Assembly: GCF_046244385.1 (NCBI RefSeq)
Contig: NZ_CP176366.1
Coordinates: 3,348,001 to 3,412,000, forward strand
Direction: 5' to 3'
Origin: Methanospirillum stamsii
Lineage (GTDB): Archaea; Halobacteriota; Methanomicrobia; Methanomicrobiales; Methanospirillaceae
Length of the DNA stretch: 64,000 nt
Made by a program: the position numbers and the translations under genes. Positions within the stretch are counted from its first letter, which is position 1, and the number at the start of each line of letters is the position of its first letter. Positions 55,333-64,000 of the stretch are shown piece by piece. The notes beneath the pieces were generated by a model. That model was given only the letters and a program-made list of their open reading frames with translations. It ran no database searches and had not been told where the DNA came from.

Positions 55333-56445
55333 ATGGCAGGTATTGAGGATCAAATCAAGGAAATAGAGGACGAGATCCAGAATACCGTATATAATAAAGC
55401 AACTTCAAAGCATATCGGACGGCTCAAGGCAAAACTTGCCAAGATGAAAGAAGACGCCGTCAATCGTGCAATGAAAGCCGGAGGTGGCGGTGAAGGATAT
55501 GCCGTCAAAAAATCCGGTGATGCTACGGTGGTTCTTGTCGGTTTTCCTTCTACAGGTAAATCCACGCTCCTGAATGTGCTCACGGGGACTGAAAGTGAGA
55601 CTGGAGCATATGCGTTCACAACCCTGACAGTGGTTCCCGGCGCTCTTGAACATAAAGGCGCAAAGATACAACTTCTGGATATCCCCGGGCTTATTGCAGG
55701 TGCCGCAATGGGAAAAGGAAGAGGAAAAGAAGTCATTGCTGTTGTCAGGAATGCCGATATGATCGTCCTTTTAGTAGACGTTTTCAATGAAAAGCATGTT
55801 GATGTCCTCTTTCGTGAACTCTATGATGCCGGAATAAGAGTCAATGTACCAAGACCGGATATCACTATTAAAAAAACCTCACGCGGAGGTGTCAGATTAA
55901 ATGCGGTTGGATCACTGGATCTGGATATTGAAGAAGTTCGTTCAATCCTGACAGAAAACCGGATAGCAAGTGCTGATATCCTCATCAGAGGAAATGCAAC
56001 ACAGGATGACCTCATTGATGCAATAATGGGAAGCAGAGTATATGTTCCGGCAATAATTGCCGTAAACAAGGTAGACCTTATTGATGAAGCAGACCGAAAG
56101 AAGATCGAAGAGGATCTTACTGAGCGGTTTGGACAAAACCCGCTTATGATATCTGCAGCAACCGGATACCATATGGAGGAATTAAAGGATGCTGTGTACG
56201 ATGCCCTTGGGTTCATCAGGATATTCCTCAAACCACAATCAGGACCTGCGGATCTGGACGAACCACTCATCATGAGAACCGGTTCAAAAATTGAAGATGT
56301 CTGCCGGAAACTTCATCGTGACTTTGTTGATAAATTCAGATATGCACGAATCTGGGGAACATCCGTCAAGCATGAGGCACAACGGGTAGGTATTGCACAT
56401 AGCCTTGCAGATGAGGATATCCTACAAATCATCATCGAACGATAA
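55333..56445 (+). CDS. OBG/DRG-family GTPase
   Basis: A 370-residue GTPase of the Rbg/DRG group found in all archaea and eukaryotes. A helical N-terminus (IEDQIKEIEDEIQNT) is followed by G1 GFPSTGKSTLL (about residues 71-81), G3 DIPGLIAGA, G4 NKVD near 245 and a C-terminal TGS domain (about 295-370). The start at 55333 is preferred over an upstream in-frame TTG, because the family begins with this helix. DRG proteins associate with translating ribosomes. It lies 100 bases from the tRNA-Glu gene, divergent to it. Confidence 0.9.
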   Translation: MAGIEDQIKEIEDEIQNTVYNKATSKHIGRLKAKLAKMKEDAVNRAMKAGGGGEGYAVKKSGDATVVLVGFPSTGKSTLLNVLTGTESETGAYAFTTLTVVPGALEHKGAKIQLLDIPGLIAGAAMGKGRGKEVIAVVRNADMIVLLVDVFNEKHVDVLFRELYDAGIRVNVPRPDITIKKTSRGGVRLNAVGSLDLDIEEVRSILTENRIASADILIRGNATQDDLIDAIMGSRVYVPAIIAVNKVDLIDEADRKKIEEDLTERFGQNPLMISAATGYHMEELKDAVYDALGFIRIFLKPQSGPADLDEPLIMRTGSKIEDVCRKLHRDFVDKFRYARIWGTSVKHEAQRVGIAHSLADEDILQIIIER

Positions 56446-56546
56446 TTATCCGATACCAATACAGAATTACAGAAGGGATATCAGCATAATCTGTGCTGAT
56501 ATGTTCATTCCAAAGCCAAGTTACCCTTTTTTCTCTCTAAACCGGG

Positions 56547-57659
56547 TCAGGGACTAAGACATTCCCTGATTTCATCCAACGGTGCATCGGTCTTAATACC
56601 ATACCCTGAATAATGGACCCGGCCAGCATGGTACCCTTTATCCCTCAGACGGTTAAGCAGCACATCAATCGGTCCGGGTGAAAGGCGATAAAACTTCCCA
56701 AGTTTATGATAGTCATAACTAAAGGAGATATCAGGCTCATCCCTGCACACCGGTAACAATTTTGAAAGTCCTGCCTTATCTCCGGCTACAAATGTATCAG
56801 CATCCATTATCATTCCGGCAAGAATATCCGGATCATGGATTGAACCGGTCCAGAGTGGTCCGGTGGGTGTTAGTGGTACTCCACAAAAGGGGCAGGTGTG
56901 GACCCCGGGAAAAAATCTCTGTTCTTCCATCCGATACGGACATTTCGGACACTGGTGAATATACCCAAGCTGTGCAATACTCTTGTCTGCAGCTGATGCA
57001 CTACTTTTCAGCTGGAGATGAAGCCTGACAAAATGTTCGTGAGCATAACAGAAAAGCGGACTCACTCCTTTGTCATATACTGCTGCATGTCTGGCAACAT
57101 TACCCAGAAGAATGCGAAGACCCACTTCGGTATGGTATTCAGTATTGAGCGGTCGTGCCATGTACCGTCTGATGCCTGCTTTTAAATGAGCACCACATAG
57201 AGGTGCTGTGTCGGTTGCTGTGACACCAAGATACTTTCCGGAAGACCGTATTGCTGCATCAATAAATGGTGCCGGAGTCCCAAAGGGATCCAGATCTACA
57301 AACCCGAATTTTTCATCCGACATCAGACTGTTTGCATCCCGACAGGTTATCCGGGCATCAAGGTCCAGGGCTTTCACATTATGCGTGATGAGATCAATTG
57401 CAAGTGGATCTTTATCATTGAGAGTTATCGGAACGCCTGTTTCATATCCTACCCGAAGACCACGAATACCGGAAGCTGCCATGGCATCAAGGTAGGAATG
57501 CGGAGTTGTCTGCCTTATAACAAGAACAGTAGTATCCCGGTTCAGCGCCATTCGGGAGTTGTAAAAGACCGGCGCCGTTCCGGGAGGAAAGGGTACGTCA
57601 GGATTCTGGCAGGGCACAGCAATCGTGGTCCTGCCTTCCGTGACCTGGGTGAGGTCCAT
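56547..57659 (-). CDS. trm1: tRNA (guanine26-N2)-dimethyltransferase Trm1
   Basis: A 370-residue SAM-dependent enzyme that methylates G26 of tRNAs. N-terminal signature FYNSRMALNRD, SAM-binding LDAMAASGIRGLRVGYE, catalytic DLDPFGTPAPF and DTAPLCGAH are all present. The C-terminal half has a zinc ribbon (CPKCPYR and CPFCGVPL) and the end GYGIKTDAP. Length is typical of archaeal Trm1. Its promoter region is shared with the tRNA-Arg gene, which starts 58 bases away on the other strand. Confidence 0.93.
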   Translation of the reverse strand: MDLTQVTEGRTTIAVPCQNPDVPFPPGTAPVFYNSRMALNRDTTVLVIRQTTPHSYLDAMAASGIRGLRVGYETGVPITLNDKDPLAIDLITHNVKALDLDARITCRDANSLMSDEKFGFVDLDPFGTPAPFIDAAIRSSGKYLGVTATDTAPLCGAHLKAGIRRYMARPLNTEYHTEVGLRILLGNVARHAAVYDKGVSPLFCYAHEHFVRLHLQLKSSASAADKSIAQLGYIHQCPKCPYRMEEQRFFPGVHTCPFCGVPLTPTGPLWTGSIHDPDILAGMIMDADTFVAGDKAGLSKLLPVCRDEPDISFSYDYHKLGKFYRLSPGPIDVLLNRLRDKGYHAGRVHYSGYGIKTDAPLDEIRECLSP

Positions 57660-57717
57660 TCCGCTAAAAATGGCGTTCGATAGTCTTATACCTATCCCTG
57701 CTCCATATAGTGGGGAA

Positions 57718-57792
57718 GGACGTGTGGCCTAGTCAGGATATGGCGTCAGCTTCCTAAGCTGAATGCCGGGGGTTCAAATCCCTCCACGTCCG
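57718..57792 (+). tRNA. tRNA-Arg (CCT)
   Basis: 75 bases: acceptor GGACGTG/CACGTCC with discriminator G, anticodon stem TCAGC/GCTGA around TTCCTAA (anticodon CCT), variable loop ATGCC, T arm GGGGG TTCAAAT CCCTC. The anticodon stem and loop contain no intron. CCA is not encoded. Confidence 0.93.
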
Positions 57793-57818
57793 TATCACTT
57801 TTTTGAAACAGGTGTGAA

Positions 57819-58661
57819 ATGAACGGCGCAGCTTATATTTCTATTATCAGGCCGGTCAATGCAGTTGTTGCCGGTCTTGCCGGAATTCTGGGAGTTATCA
57901 TCGCCACCGGAACAATTCCATCGATATTCGTATTCATCTTTCTTATTGTTCTTTTTATCACCGGTGCAGGGAATGTAATTAACGATTATTATGACCGGGA
58001 GATTGATGCCATAAACCAGCCTGAAAGACCAATCCCCTCAGGACTCATCTCATCAGGAAATGCATTGGCTTATGCTGCTATTCTATTCATGGCAGGGAAT
58101 ACAATTGCAATTGCCTTTACTCCGATATCATTAGCAGGTATTGCTCTGGTAAATTCAATTCTGCTCTGGCTTTATGCAGCATACCTGAAAGTAACACCAC
58201 TATTTGGAAATATTTCGGTCTCATATCTTGCGGCCAGTATTTTCCTTTTTGGAGGAGCTATTGAAGGTATTCCCGGATTGATATCTGTACTTCCCATTGC
58301 AGGAGCCACTTTTGGAGTCATGCTTGCAAGGGAGCTGATTAAGGATGCTGAGGATATGCCCGGCGATAATGAACATGGAGCACGAACATTTCCCCTGCTT
58401 TATGGTATCAGACCAACACTTTACCTTGCTCTGGGATGTGCGATTGCTGGTGTTTTAGTTAGTCTCTTTATGGTTTCAAAATGGGGCACAACATATCTTA
58501 TTGCTATATCACTGGTAGATGCATTTATCCTGTATGGAGCAATATCTGGAATAAAAGCAACAAATTCAGAAGAGATTATTCAGACAAAAAGTTCAAAGAA
58601 ATTAAAAATGGGAATGTTTGCTTCTCTCCTGGTATTCCTGGGATCAGCAGTCTTATTATAA
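57819..58661 (+). CDS. UbiA-type prenyltransferase, probably digeranylgeranylglyceryl phosphate synthase
   Basis: A 280-residue membrane enzyme with about eight helices. The two aspartate-rich motifs are NDYYDREID (near residue 52) and KDAEDMPGD (near 177). Archaeal members attach the second geranylgeranyl chain to geranylgeranylglyceryl phosphate, the step that makes the ether-lipid core at the membrane. The size and the motif NQPERPIPSG match that subgroup. It follows tRNA-Arg by 26 bases and meets the DUF116 gene tail to tail with no gap. Confidence 0.85.
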   Translation: MNGAAYISIIRPVNAVVAGLAGILGVIIATGTIPSIFVFIFLIVLFITGAGNVINDYYDREIDAINQPERPIPSGLISSGNALAYAAILFMAGNTIAIAFTPISLAGIALVNSILLWLYAAYLKVTPLFGNISVSYLAASIFLFGGAIEGIPGLISVLPIAGATFGVMLARELIKDAEDMPGDNEHGARTFPLLYGIRPTLYLALGCAIAGVLVSLFMVSKWGTTYLIAISLVDAFILYGAISGIKATNSEEIIQTKSSKKLKMGMFASLLVFLGSAVLL

Positions 58662-59360
58662 TCAATCAAGATATTTTTTCATCTCATCCGGAACATTTTT
58701 GGCGGGAATTCCAAGAAGGGCTATCTTATACACCTGGTCCCAGTCCGCTGTTGTTTCAACACATCCATCTGATAAATTGACAACACCCATTGCAATAATA
58801 TCAACCTGGTTAGCCATCTCAAGTCCTTCTTTCACCTCCATAAGACACCCAATCCCGATAATTGCTTTCGGATGATACCGTTTTATCATTCGTTTGATGA
58901 ACGAGGAACCCGGAATGATAAAAACCCGGTATCCAAGAGCTTCCAGAAACCGTTTTCCTTCTCCGACCCGGCATAATCCACATTCACGACATTTAAGGCC
59001 TTCGTCATGAAGATGAGCCGGACAGGAATTGGATCGAAGACAATGAGGGATAAAAACAACTCGATCATGGACAGGAATTGCAAGAAATGCCTTCCAATTC
59101 AAAGAATTTTGAAGGGTCACGATAATTTTTAAAAAATCACTATCTTCAAATCCAAAAAGTCTGAAAAGCGCCCGCATTAATCCTTCAAGAAACAACAGAC
59201 CGGCTCTCATAAACCGGGGAAAAAGGATATTCCCGGACTTCATGGAATAAAAGGTGAGAATTAGCAGGATAAATCCACAAAATATGATTGATGAGATGAT
59301 AAGGATTGTAAGTTCACCAATGAGCGTTACTACCGGAAGATATGGTCCAACAATACTCAT
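58662..59360 (-). CDS. DUF116 protein with N-terminal membrane helices
   Basis: 232 residues. Two membrane helices (about 9-35 and 45-65) precede a DUF116 domain with a cysteine cluster: HCLRSNSCPAHL, CRECGLCRVGEGK, then IGIGCLMEVKEG. The cysteines suggest a metal or Fe-S site. DUF116 is common in methanogens and other anaerobes but its role is unknown. It is the last gene of a minus-strand operon with camH-, HdrA-like and MtnA-like genes. Confidence 0.85.
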   Translation of the reverse strand: MSIVGPYLPVVTLIGELTILIISSIIFCGFILLILTFYSMKSGNILFPRFMRAGLLFLEGLMRALFRLFGFEDSDFLKIIVTLQNSLNWKAFLAIPVHDRVVFIPHCLRSNSCPAHLHDEGLKCRECGLCRVGEGKRFLEALGYRVFIIPGSSFIKRMIKRYHPKAIIGIGCLMEVKEGLEMANQVDIIAMGVVNLSDGCVETTADWDQVYKIALLGIPAKNVPDEMKKYLD

Positions 59361-59364
59361 CGCT

Positions 59365-60429
59365 CTATGTCTCCCCCATATCTTTTCCCCGCTTTAATTG
59401 TTTTATGGTTTCAATGTCACGCGGAAGCGAGAAAATTCCATATTCTGTGATAATACCAGTTACCAGATCTACAGGAGTTCCATCAAATGCAGGGTTCCAG
59501 ACCGGAACCAATTCCGGACCAGTGACACAGCCCCGGAATTTTCTGACTTCATCAGGATTTCGTTCCTCAACTATCACCTTATCTTCAGAATTTTCTTCAT
59601 CAAAGGTAGACAGGGGAGCTGCAATAAAAAAAGGAATATTATGAGCTTTTGCACATACTGCATGCATATACGTACCGATTTTATTAAAGACGGCATCAGA
59701 TACAATCCGGTCAGCGCCCACAATCACAAGATCAATTTTTCTTTTTCTCATCAGGACCGCTGCCATCGAATCGGTAATGAGCGTTACATCAATACCATCC
59801 CGGAGTAATTCCCAGGTCGTAAGTCTTGCTCCTTGTAAAAGTGGCCTGGTCTCGCAGGCGTATACGGATATATTCTTCCCAGCTTCATGAGCAGACCTGA
59901 TAACACCAAGAGCAGTTCCCCATTCTGCACAGGCAAGTGCCCCGGCATTACAATGAGTCAGTATCCGTGCGGTGTCCGGAATTACAGAAAGACCGGTTTT
60001 TCCGATTGCATGACAGGTTCTGGTGTCTGCATCAATCACTGCTTTTGCTGCATCAACTGCATTACATTTCGCTTCTTCGATTGATGATGATGTAAGGACT
60101 GCAGATAAAACAAAATCTATACCATAAAAAAGATTGACGGCGGTTGGTCTGGTTTCCCGGAGACGCTCAGCATCAGATCTGACCAAAAAAAGAAATTCCA
60201 AAAATGTTCCTGCCTTTGCCACTAGTGCGGATAAAGCAACCCCACATGCACCGGCACAGCCAAGAGCAGGAGCTCCCCTTATTCCAAGACGACGAATAGC
60301 TCCTGCAAGCTCTTCAACGGTTTGTGCTTTTCTGACCTCATAGATATCCGGAAGAAGTGTTTGTTCAATATATTCAATCTCCGGGATATGAGGATGAAAA
60401 AGAATAGGACGAAGCGGCTCCATTTTCAT
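59365..60429 (-). CDS. MtnA-type sugar-phosphate isomerase
   Basis: 354 residues of the aIF2B/MtnA family: LGIRGAPALGCAGACG, LTHCNAGALACAEWG (catalytic Cys), ETRPLLQGARLT, VIVGADRIVSDAVFN (catalytic Asp). The family converts 5-methylthioribose-1-phosphate to its ribulose form in methionine salvage; close archaeal relatives act on ribose-1,5-bisphosphate. Length and motifs favour MtnA, but the substrate is not certain. Its start overlaps the HdrA-like gene by four bases. Confidence 0.82.
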   Translation of the reverse strand: MKMEPLRPILFHPHIPEIEYIEQTLLPDIYEVRKAQTVEELAGAIRRLGIRGAPALGCAGACGVALSALVAKAGTFLEFLFLVRSDAERLRETRPTAVNLFYGIDFVLSAVLTSSSIEEAKCNAVDAAKAVIDADTRTCHAIGKTGLSVIPDTARILTHCNAGALACAEWGTALGVIRSAHEAGKNISVYACETRPLLQGARLTTWELLRDGIDVTLITDSMAAVLMRKRKIDLVIVGADRIVSDAVFNKIGTYMHAVCAKAHNIPFFIAAPLSTFDEENSEDKVIVEERNPDEVRKFRGCVTGPELVPVWNPAFDGTPVDLVTGIITEYGIFSLPRDIETIKQLKRGKDMGET

Positions 60430-61703
60430 CCACGAAATGTTGCGATTACCGCCTGCATTGCTGCAGCCCCGCCTTCCATTACAGAATCAGGAATATCCAT
60501 TGGCTCCTTACAGGTCCCGGCAATAAAAATTCCGGGCTTTAGTGTTTTTACCGGACCACATTTCACATCTGCAGATTCAAAAAATCCGGTATCATCACAG
60601 GTGATACCAAGTTTTTCAGCTAAAGCAGATGCATCATTCGTCGGTCGGATACCTACAGAAAGAACAACAAGATCGGCCTGAATCTTTTTTACCTCCTGTG
60701 TTTCACTGTTTTCTACCTGAAGAATTACTTTTCCGTCACCAGCATATAGATCTCCAGGCAATCCACGAACAAAATTAACCCCAAGAGCTTCTGCCCGGTC
60801 ATAGTATTCCTGGTATCCTTTTCCATATGCCCGAATATCCATATACAATATGGTAACATTACAGTCAGGATACTTTTCCTTGATAAGCATGGCATTTTTT
60901 ATTGCATACATACAGCAGACAGCCGAACACGAGGTGCACCCTAAAGGTATGTCCCGTGAACCAACACACTGGATAAACACAATTTCCTTCGGAGTTTTTC
61001 CATCAGATAACCGTTTTATTTTCCCGTTGGTAGGCCCACTTGCATTAATTAACCGTTCAAATTCAAGACTGGTGATGACATCAGGAATTGAGAGATATTT
61101 ATAGGGTAACTTTCTCCTTGCATCAAAGATTTCATAACCGGTAGCAATAACAATTGTTCCTGCATTCAGAAGAAATTCCTTTCCTTCATCTTCATTATCA
61201 TGAAGAACTGCATTTTTGCCACAGATGCTATAACATAACCCACAATCTATGCAATGTTCCTTATCTCTGATTACAATATTCGGAACAACCTGCGGATGAG
61301 CCTTGTATATTGCCTTTCTCACCCCGACTCCTGCATCAAACCGGTTGTAAACCTCTACCGGACAGACTTCAACACAGTCCCCACACCCAGTACAATCTTC
61401 TTCCCTGATATATCGGGGATGCTGGATTACATGAACCGTAAAATCACCAGCCTGTCCCTCGACACCTGTGACCTCACTTAAGGTATAAAGAGTAATATTC
61501 GGGTGACGTTGTGCTTCTACCATTTTAGGACTTAAGATGCACATTGAACAGTCATTTGTAGGAAAAGTCTTGTCAAGCATTGCCATATGACCGCCAATAG
61601 TAGGCTCACGTTCTATAAGTGAGACATGGATACCATGAGAGGCAATGTCAATGGCTGCAGTAATTCCGGCAATTCCTCCTCCGATAACCACTGCATTATT
61701 CAT
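60426..61703 (-). CDS. Short HdrA-like flavin/iron-sulfur oxidoreductase
   Basis: 425 residues from the ATG at 61703 (61709 also possible). FAD-binding GGGIAGITAAIDIA, the HdrA motif TFPTNDCSMCILSPKM, a two-cluster ferredoxin insert (CTGCGDCVEVCP and CIDCGLCYSICG), CTSCSAVCCMYAIKNAML and a final IFIAGTCKEPMDIPD are all kept. Full HdrA subunits are about 650 residues with an additional C-terminal iron-sulfur part that is absent here; the short form resembles QmoA. No hdrB or hdrC lies nearby. It could move electrons in an unassigned redox complex. It overlaps camH by eight bases. Confidence 0.82.
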   Translation of the reverse strand: MNNAVVIGGGIAGITAAIDIASHGIHVSLIEREPTIGGHMAMLDKTFPTNDCSMCILSPKMVEAQRHPNITLYTLSEVTGVEGQAGDFTVHVIQHPRYIREEDCTGCGDCVEVCPVEVYNRFDAGVGVRKAIYKAHPQVVPNIVIRDKEHCIDCGLCYSICGKNAVLHDNEDEGKEFLLNAGTIVIATGYEIFDARRKLPYKYLSIPDVITSLEFERLINASGPTNGKIKRLSDGKTPKEIVFIQCVGSRDIPLGCTSCSAVCCMYAIKNAMLIKEKYPDCNVTILYMDIRAYGKGYQEYYDRAEALGVNFVRGLPGDLYAGDGKVILQVENSETQEVKKIQADLVVLSVGIRPTNDASALAEKLGITCDDTGFFESADVKCGPVKTLKPGIFIAGTCKEPMDIPDSVMEGGAAAMQAVIATFRG

Positions 61704-62187
61704 GTGCATGTTCCTTTGCAAGAGTTACATAACCGGAGGCATTTGTCTTTATTCCGGCAATTTCCTCTTCGGTAATCTGCCGGACTACTTTTCCAGGAAT
61801 ACCAATAACAAGTGAACCTGGCGGGATAGTTTTCCCTTCAGAGACAAGTGCCCCGGCCCCTATGATTGTATTTTCTCCAACAACCGCTCCGTTTAATACG
61901 ATAGCTCCCATGCCGACAAGAACCGTATTACCAATCGTACAGCCATGAAGTATTGCGCCATGACCAACCGATACATCATCACCAATTATGACCGGATGAC
62001 CCTTTGAGGTATGAACGACACAATTATCCTGGATGTTTGAACGTTCACCAATCAAAATCCGGTCTTTATCGGCACGAATAACCGCTCCATACCAGATATT
62101 GACATCCGGACCTGCCTCAACATCACCAATAACAGTTGCATTTGGTGCCAGAAAGGATGCATGAGGGATATTTTTATGAATCTGCAT
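61696..62187 (-). CDS. Gamma-class carbonic-anhydrase-like protein (CamH type)
   Basis: A 163-residue left-handed beta-helix protein made of hexapeptide repeats. The zinc-site histidines are visible in NCVVHTSKGHPV and VGHGAILHGC, which suits the Cam/CamH subgroup. It presumably forms a trimer with active sites between subunits and hydrates CO2. It lacks the acidic loop of true Cam. First gene of the four-gene minus-strand operon; its upstream region is 219 bases shared with coaD. Confidence 0.85.
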   Translation of the reverse strand: MQIHKNIPHASFLAPNATVIGDVEAGPDVNIWYGAVIRADKDRILIGERSNIQDNCVVHTSKGHPVIIGDDVSVGHGAILHGCTIGNTVLVGMGAIVLNGAVVGENTIIGAGALVSEGKTIPPGSLVIGIPGKVVRQITEEEIAGIKTNASGYVTLAKEHAHE

Positions 62188-62406
62188 AAGACGTCCACAT
62201 GGAATGAACTATCAGACATCCCGGAATCCGGGTATTACTGATAATTGTTTCTCATACTTTTAGAATGACATAGTATAATAGCATCAGTGAAATCCATTCT
62301 GATTGTTTCTATGATGAATTTTCAAAGAGAAATATTTGGGTAGATGTCAGGATGATGATGAACAAATGTAATCAGATTTTATAAAATTGCATGAAACATT
62401 ATTTCC

Positions 62407-62883
62407 ATGAAAATAATGGTAGGGGGCACATTTGATCCTCTCCATGATGGACACCGCCTCCTCATTAAGCGCGCTTTTGACCTTGCCTCTCCGGATGGTA
62501 AAGTAATTATCGGCCTTACCAATGACACATTCGCAAATCGGAAAGTCCATCCGATTCATCCCTATAATGAACGATATAAAGACCTCGTCAGATGTATAAC
62601 ATCGCTGAATACAGATGTTCCATGGGAGATTGAAGAATTACATGATCAATATGGATCAAGCCTGGATACAGACTTTGATGCACTTGTAGTAAGTGAAGAG
62701 ACATTTCCGGTCGGAAAAAATATCAACCACTTAAGGCGGGAGAGAGGAAAACCCTGCGTCGAAATCCATATGATCCGTTGTGTTCTGGCAGAAGACGGGA
62801 GATGGATCTCAAGTACCCGGATATGGCGCGGAGAAATTGATATTCATGGAAAAATCATCCAGAAAGAGGAAAAATCAGAATAA
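62407..62883 (+). CDS. coaD: Archaeal phosphopantetheine adenylyltransferase
   Basis: 158 residues. The nucleotidyltransferase motif GGTFDPLHDGHRLLIKRAF (HxGH form) starts at residue 6; VIGLTND-like strand and SSTRIWRGEID (ISSTxIR-type motif) complete the active site. It makes dephospho-CoA from ATP and 4'-phosphopantetheine. It is divergent to camH and ends next to pyrI, tail to tail. Confidence 0.9.
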   Translation: MKIMVGGTFDPLHDGHRLLIKRAFDLASPDGKVIIGLTNDTFANRKVHPIHPYNERYKDLVRCITSLNTDVPWEIEELHDQYGSSLDTDFDALVVSEETFPVGKNINHLRRERGKPCVEIHMIRCVLAEDGRWISSTRIWRGEIDIHGKIIQKEEKSE

Positions 62884-63351
62884 TCAGATGATATGTGCAG
62901 ATATATCTGATGAAATTACCGCATCACAATAAGAACACACTGCTTTTTTTCCCTGCATTTCGAACCGGCTCATTACAGGCTCATTGGTATTGGTGATACA
63001 ACAGGGATTCGGACATTTGAGAACACCCATCAGAACCGGAGGAATAATAACTCCTTTCTTCTCAATAACCCTGTAATCGCGGATAATATTTATCGTCGCA
63101 TCTGGTGCCACAAGAGCAATCCGGTCAACTTCTTTGGTCTTCAGTTCCCGGTTTTCAATCTTGACCACGTCTTTTTTTACGTGAGCCTTACTGGTTACAT
63201 TCGTTGCAACACTGACGCATTCCCTTGTGCTTCCTGTTATACCTAAAATTCGAAGAACAATGAGTGCTTCACCGGGATTTATGTGATCTATCACGGTCCC
63301 GTTCTCAATTGTGCTGATGACAAGAGTGCGTTTTGGTTCTTCCCCAGTCAT
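62884..63351 (-). CDS. pyrI: Aspartate carbamoyltransferase regulatory chain
   Basis: 155 residues: N-terminal allosteric domain (IENGTVIDHINPGEALIVLR) and C-terminal zinc domain with four cysteines in CPNPCC and CSYCD. It binds CTP/ATP and tunes PyrB. It overlaps pyrB by four bases (ATGA). Confidence 0.92.
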   Translation of the reverse strand: MTGEEPKRTLVISTIENGTVIDHINPGEALIVLRILGITGSTRECVSVATNVTSKAHVKKDVVKIENRELKTKEVDRIALVAPDATINIIRDYRVIEKKGVIIPPVLMGVLKCPNPCCITNTNEPVMSRFEMQGKKAVCSYCDAVISSDISAHII

Positions 63352-64000
63352 GTCATCACCTCGGTGAGCATTGCCATTCTGACCGGAACTCCATTCCTGG
63401 CCTGGGTAAAATACCGTGCATACGGCATACTATCAACAGCAGGATCAATTTCATCCACTCTCGGAAGAGGATGAAGGATTGCAAGGTGTTCTTTTACATC
63501 GGTAAGAAGACTGGGAGTTATCCGGTAATTGGAAGAGATATCAAAAAATTTTGCCGGATCAGGAAATCTTTCACGCTGAAGACGGGTAATATACAACACA
63601 TCGAGTTCGTTAATCACATCCTCAATACAATCATGGACAAATACTTTTGATCCTTTTTCTTCAAGATTGTCGCGTATCGAATCAGGAAGACCAAGACCTT
63701 TGGGTGCGATGGTATGGATCCTGGCATTGTAATGTGTCAGTGCATATGCCAGTGAGTGGGTGGTTCGTCCGTACATCAGATCTCCGATAAGACCGATGTT
63801 AATATTGTCAAGAGACATGGACTGGCGAATCGTGTACAGATCAATTAGCGTCTGCGAAGGATGCTGACCGGCACCATCTCCCCCGTTTAGAATCGGGATA
63901 TCTGAAAATTCGCTGGCAAGACGTGCAGCTCCAACTTTTGGATGCCTGAGAACTATGGCATCTGCATATCCGCTGACCACCCGGATAGTATCAGCAAGTG
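63348..64000 (-). CDS. pyrB: Aspartate carbamoyltransferase catalytic chain, partial at the window edge
   Basis: C-terminal two thirds of PyrB, open to the last base, so the start lies beyond 64000. Visible are NGGDGAGQHPSQTLIDLYTI, IGLIGDLMYGRTTHSLAYAL, ITRLQRERF and the final LHPLPRVDEIDPAVD. It carries out the first committed step of pyrimidine synthesis. Confidence 0.92.
   Translation of the reverse strand, partial: LADTIRVVSGYADAIVLRHPKVGAARLASEFSDIPILNGGDGAGQHPSQTLIDLYTIRQSMSLDNINIGLIGDLMYGRTTHSLAYALTHYNARIHTIAPKGLGLPDSIRDNLEEKGSKVFVHDCIEDVINELDVLYITRLQRERFPDPAKFFDISSNYRITPSLLTDVKEHLAILHPLPRVDEIDPAVDSMPYARYFTQARNGVPVRMAMLTEVMT

Noticed and set aside
1..64000. CRISPR array or cas genes
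   Set aside because: I found no run of regularly spaced short repeats and no Cas-like protein. The repeats present are gene duplications or IS ends.

Overview
The window is archaeal and most likely comes from a Methanospirillum-like methanogen of the order Methanomicrobiales. This is inferred from gene content: Trm1, a UbiA-type archaeal lipid synthase, a stand-alone archaeal CoaD, an HdrA-type protein, CamH, PyrB/PyrI, large PAS/histidine-kinase sensors, and a secreted PKD/beta-helix protein. The genus is a guess from sequence style. Gene density is high. One side of the window is ordinary housekeeping DNA (about 55.2-64 kb), the other is sensor and transport genes (0-28 kb), and between them lies an accessory block (about 28-55 kb).

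0-28 kb: a secreted multidomain C1A peptidase; a PAS response regulator; a tightly overlapping P-type ATPase/TrkA/TrkA operon; YwbE; an acetate-type transporter and an SLC13/RCK permease. Next come a 1968-residue protein kinase/AAA/GAF/histidine kinase hybrid and its downstream REC-histidine kinase. The downstream kinase gene is cut in two by an IS1634-like insertion sequence of about 2.1 kb with a visible 9-bp target duplication. Then follow a lipoprotein of the amino-acid-binding type, a triple-PAS SpoIIE phosphatase and an AAA/DUF4143 ATPase.

28-31 kb holds small exported or membrane proteins of unknown function plus two decayed genes. 31.0-49.8 kb is a long same-strand defence island that I read as a BREX type 3 locus: BrxF, BrxC, two tandem PglX-like DNA methyltransferases, a TrlF-type PHP/SMC-like ATPase, an AlbA_2 (Schlafen-like) ATP-binding protein, a RapA/SNF2-like helicase (BrxHII), PglZ and a last gene in the BrxA position. 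Three things stand out. BrxC is interrupted by one in-frame TAA. The methyltransferase is duplicated, with a compositionally foreign middle in the second copy. The TrlF/AlbA_2 pair sits inside the BREX gene order.

49.8-55.1 kb is a graveyard of small accessory genes: two homologous decayed copies of a cysteine-rich locus, a PIN toxin stopped by TAA, an intact HicB beside a wrecked HicA, an apparently intact RelE/ParE-type pair, and several short genes with one internal stop.

55.2-64 kb is core: tRNA-Glu, an OBG/DRG GTPase, Trm1, tRNA-Arg, the UbiA-family lipid synthase, the operon camH / HdrA-like / MtnA-like / DUF116, coaD, and pyrI-pyrB running off the window edge.
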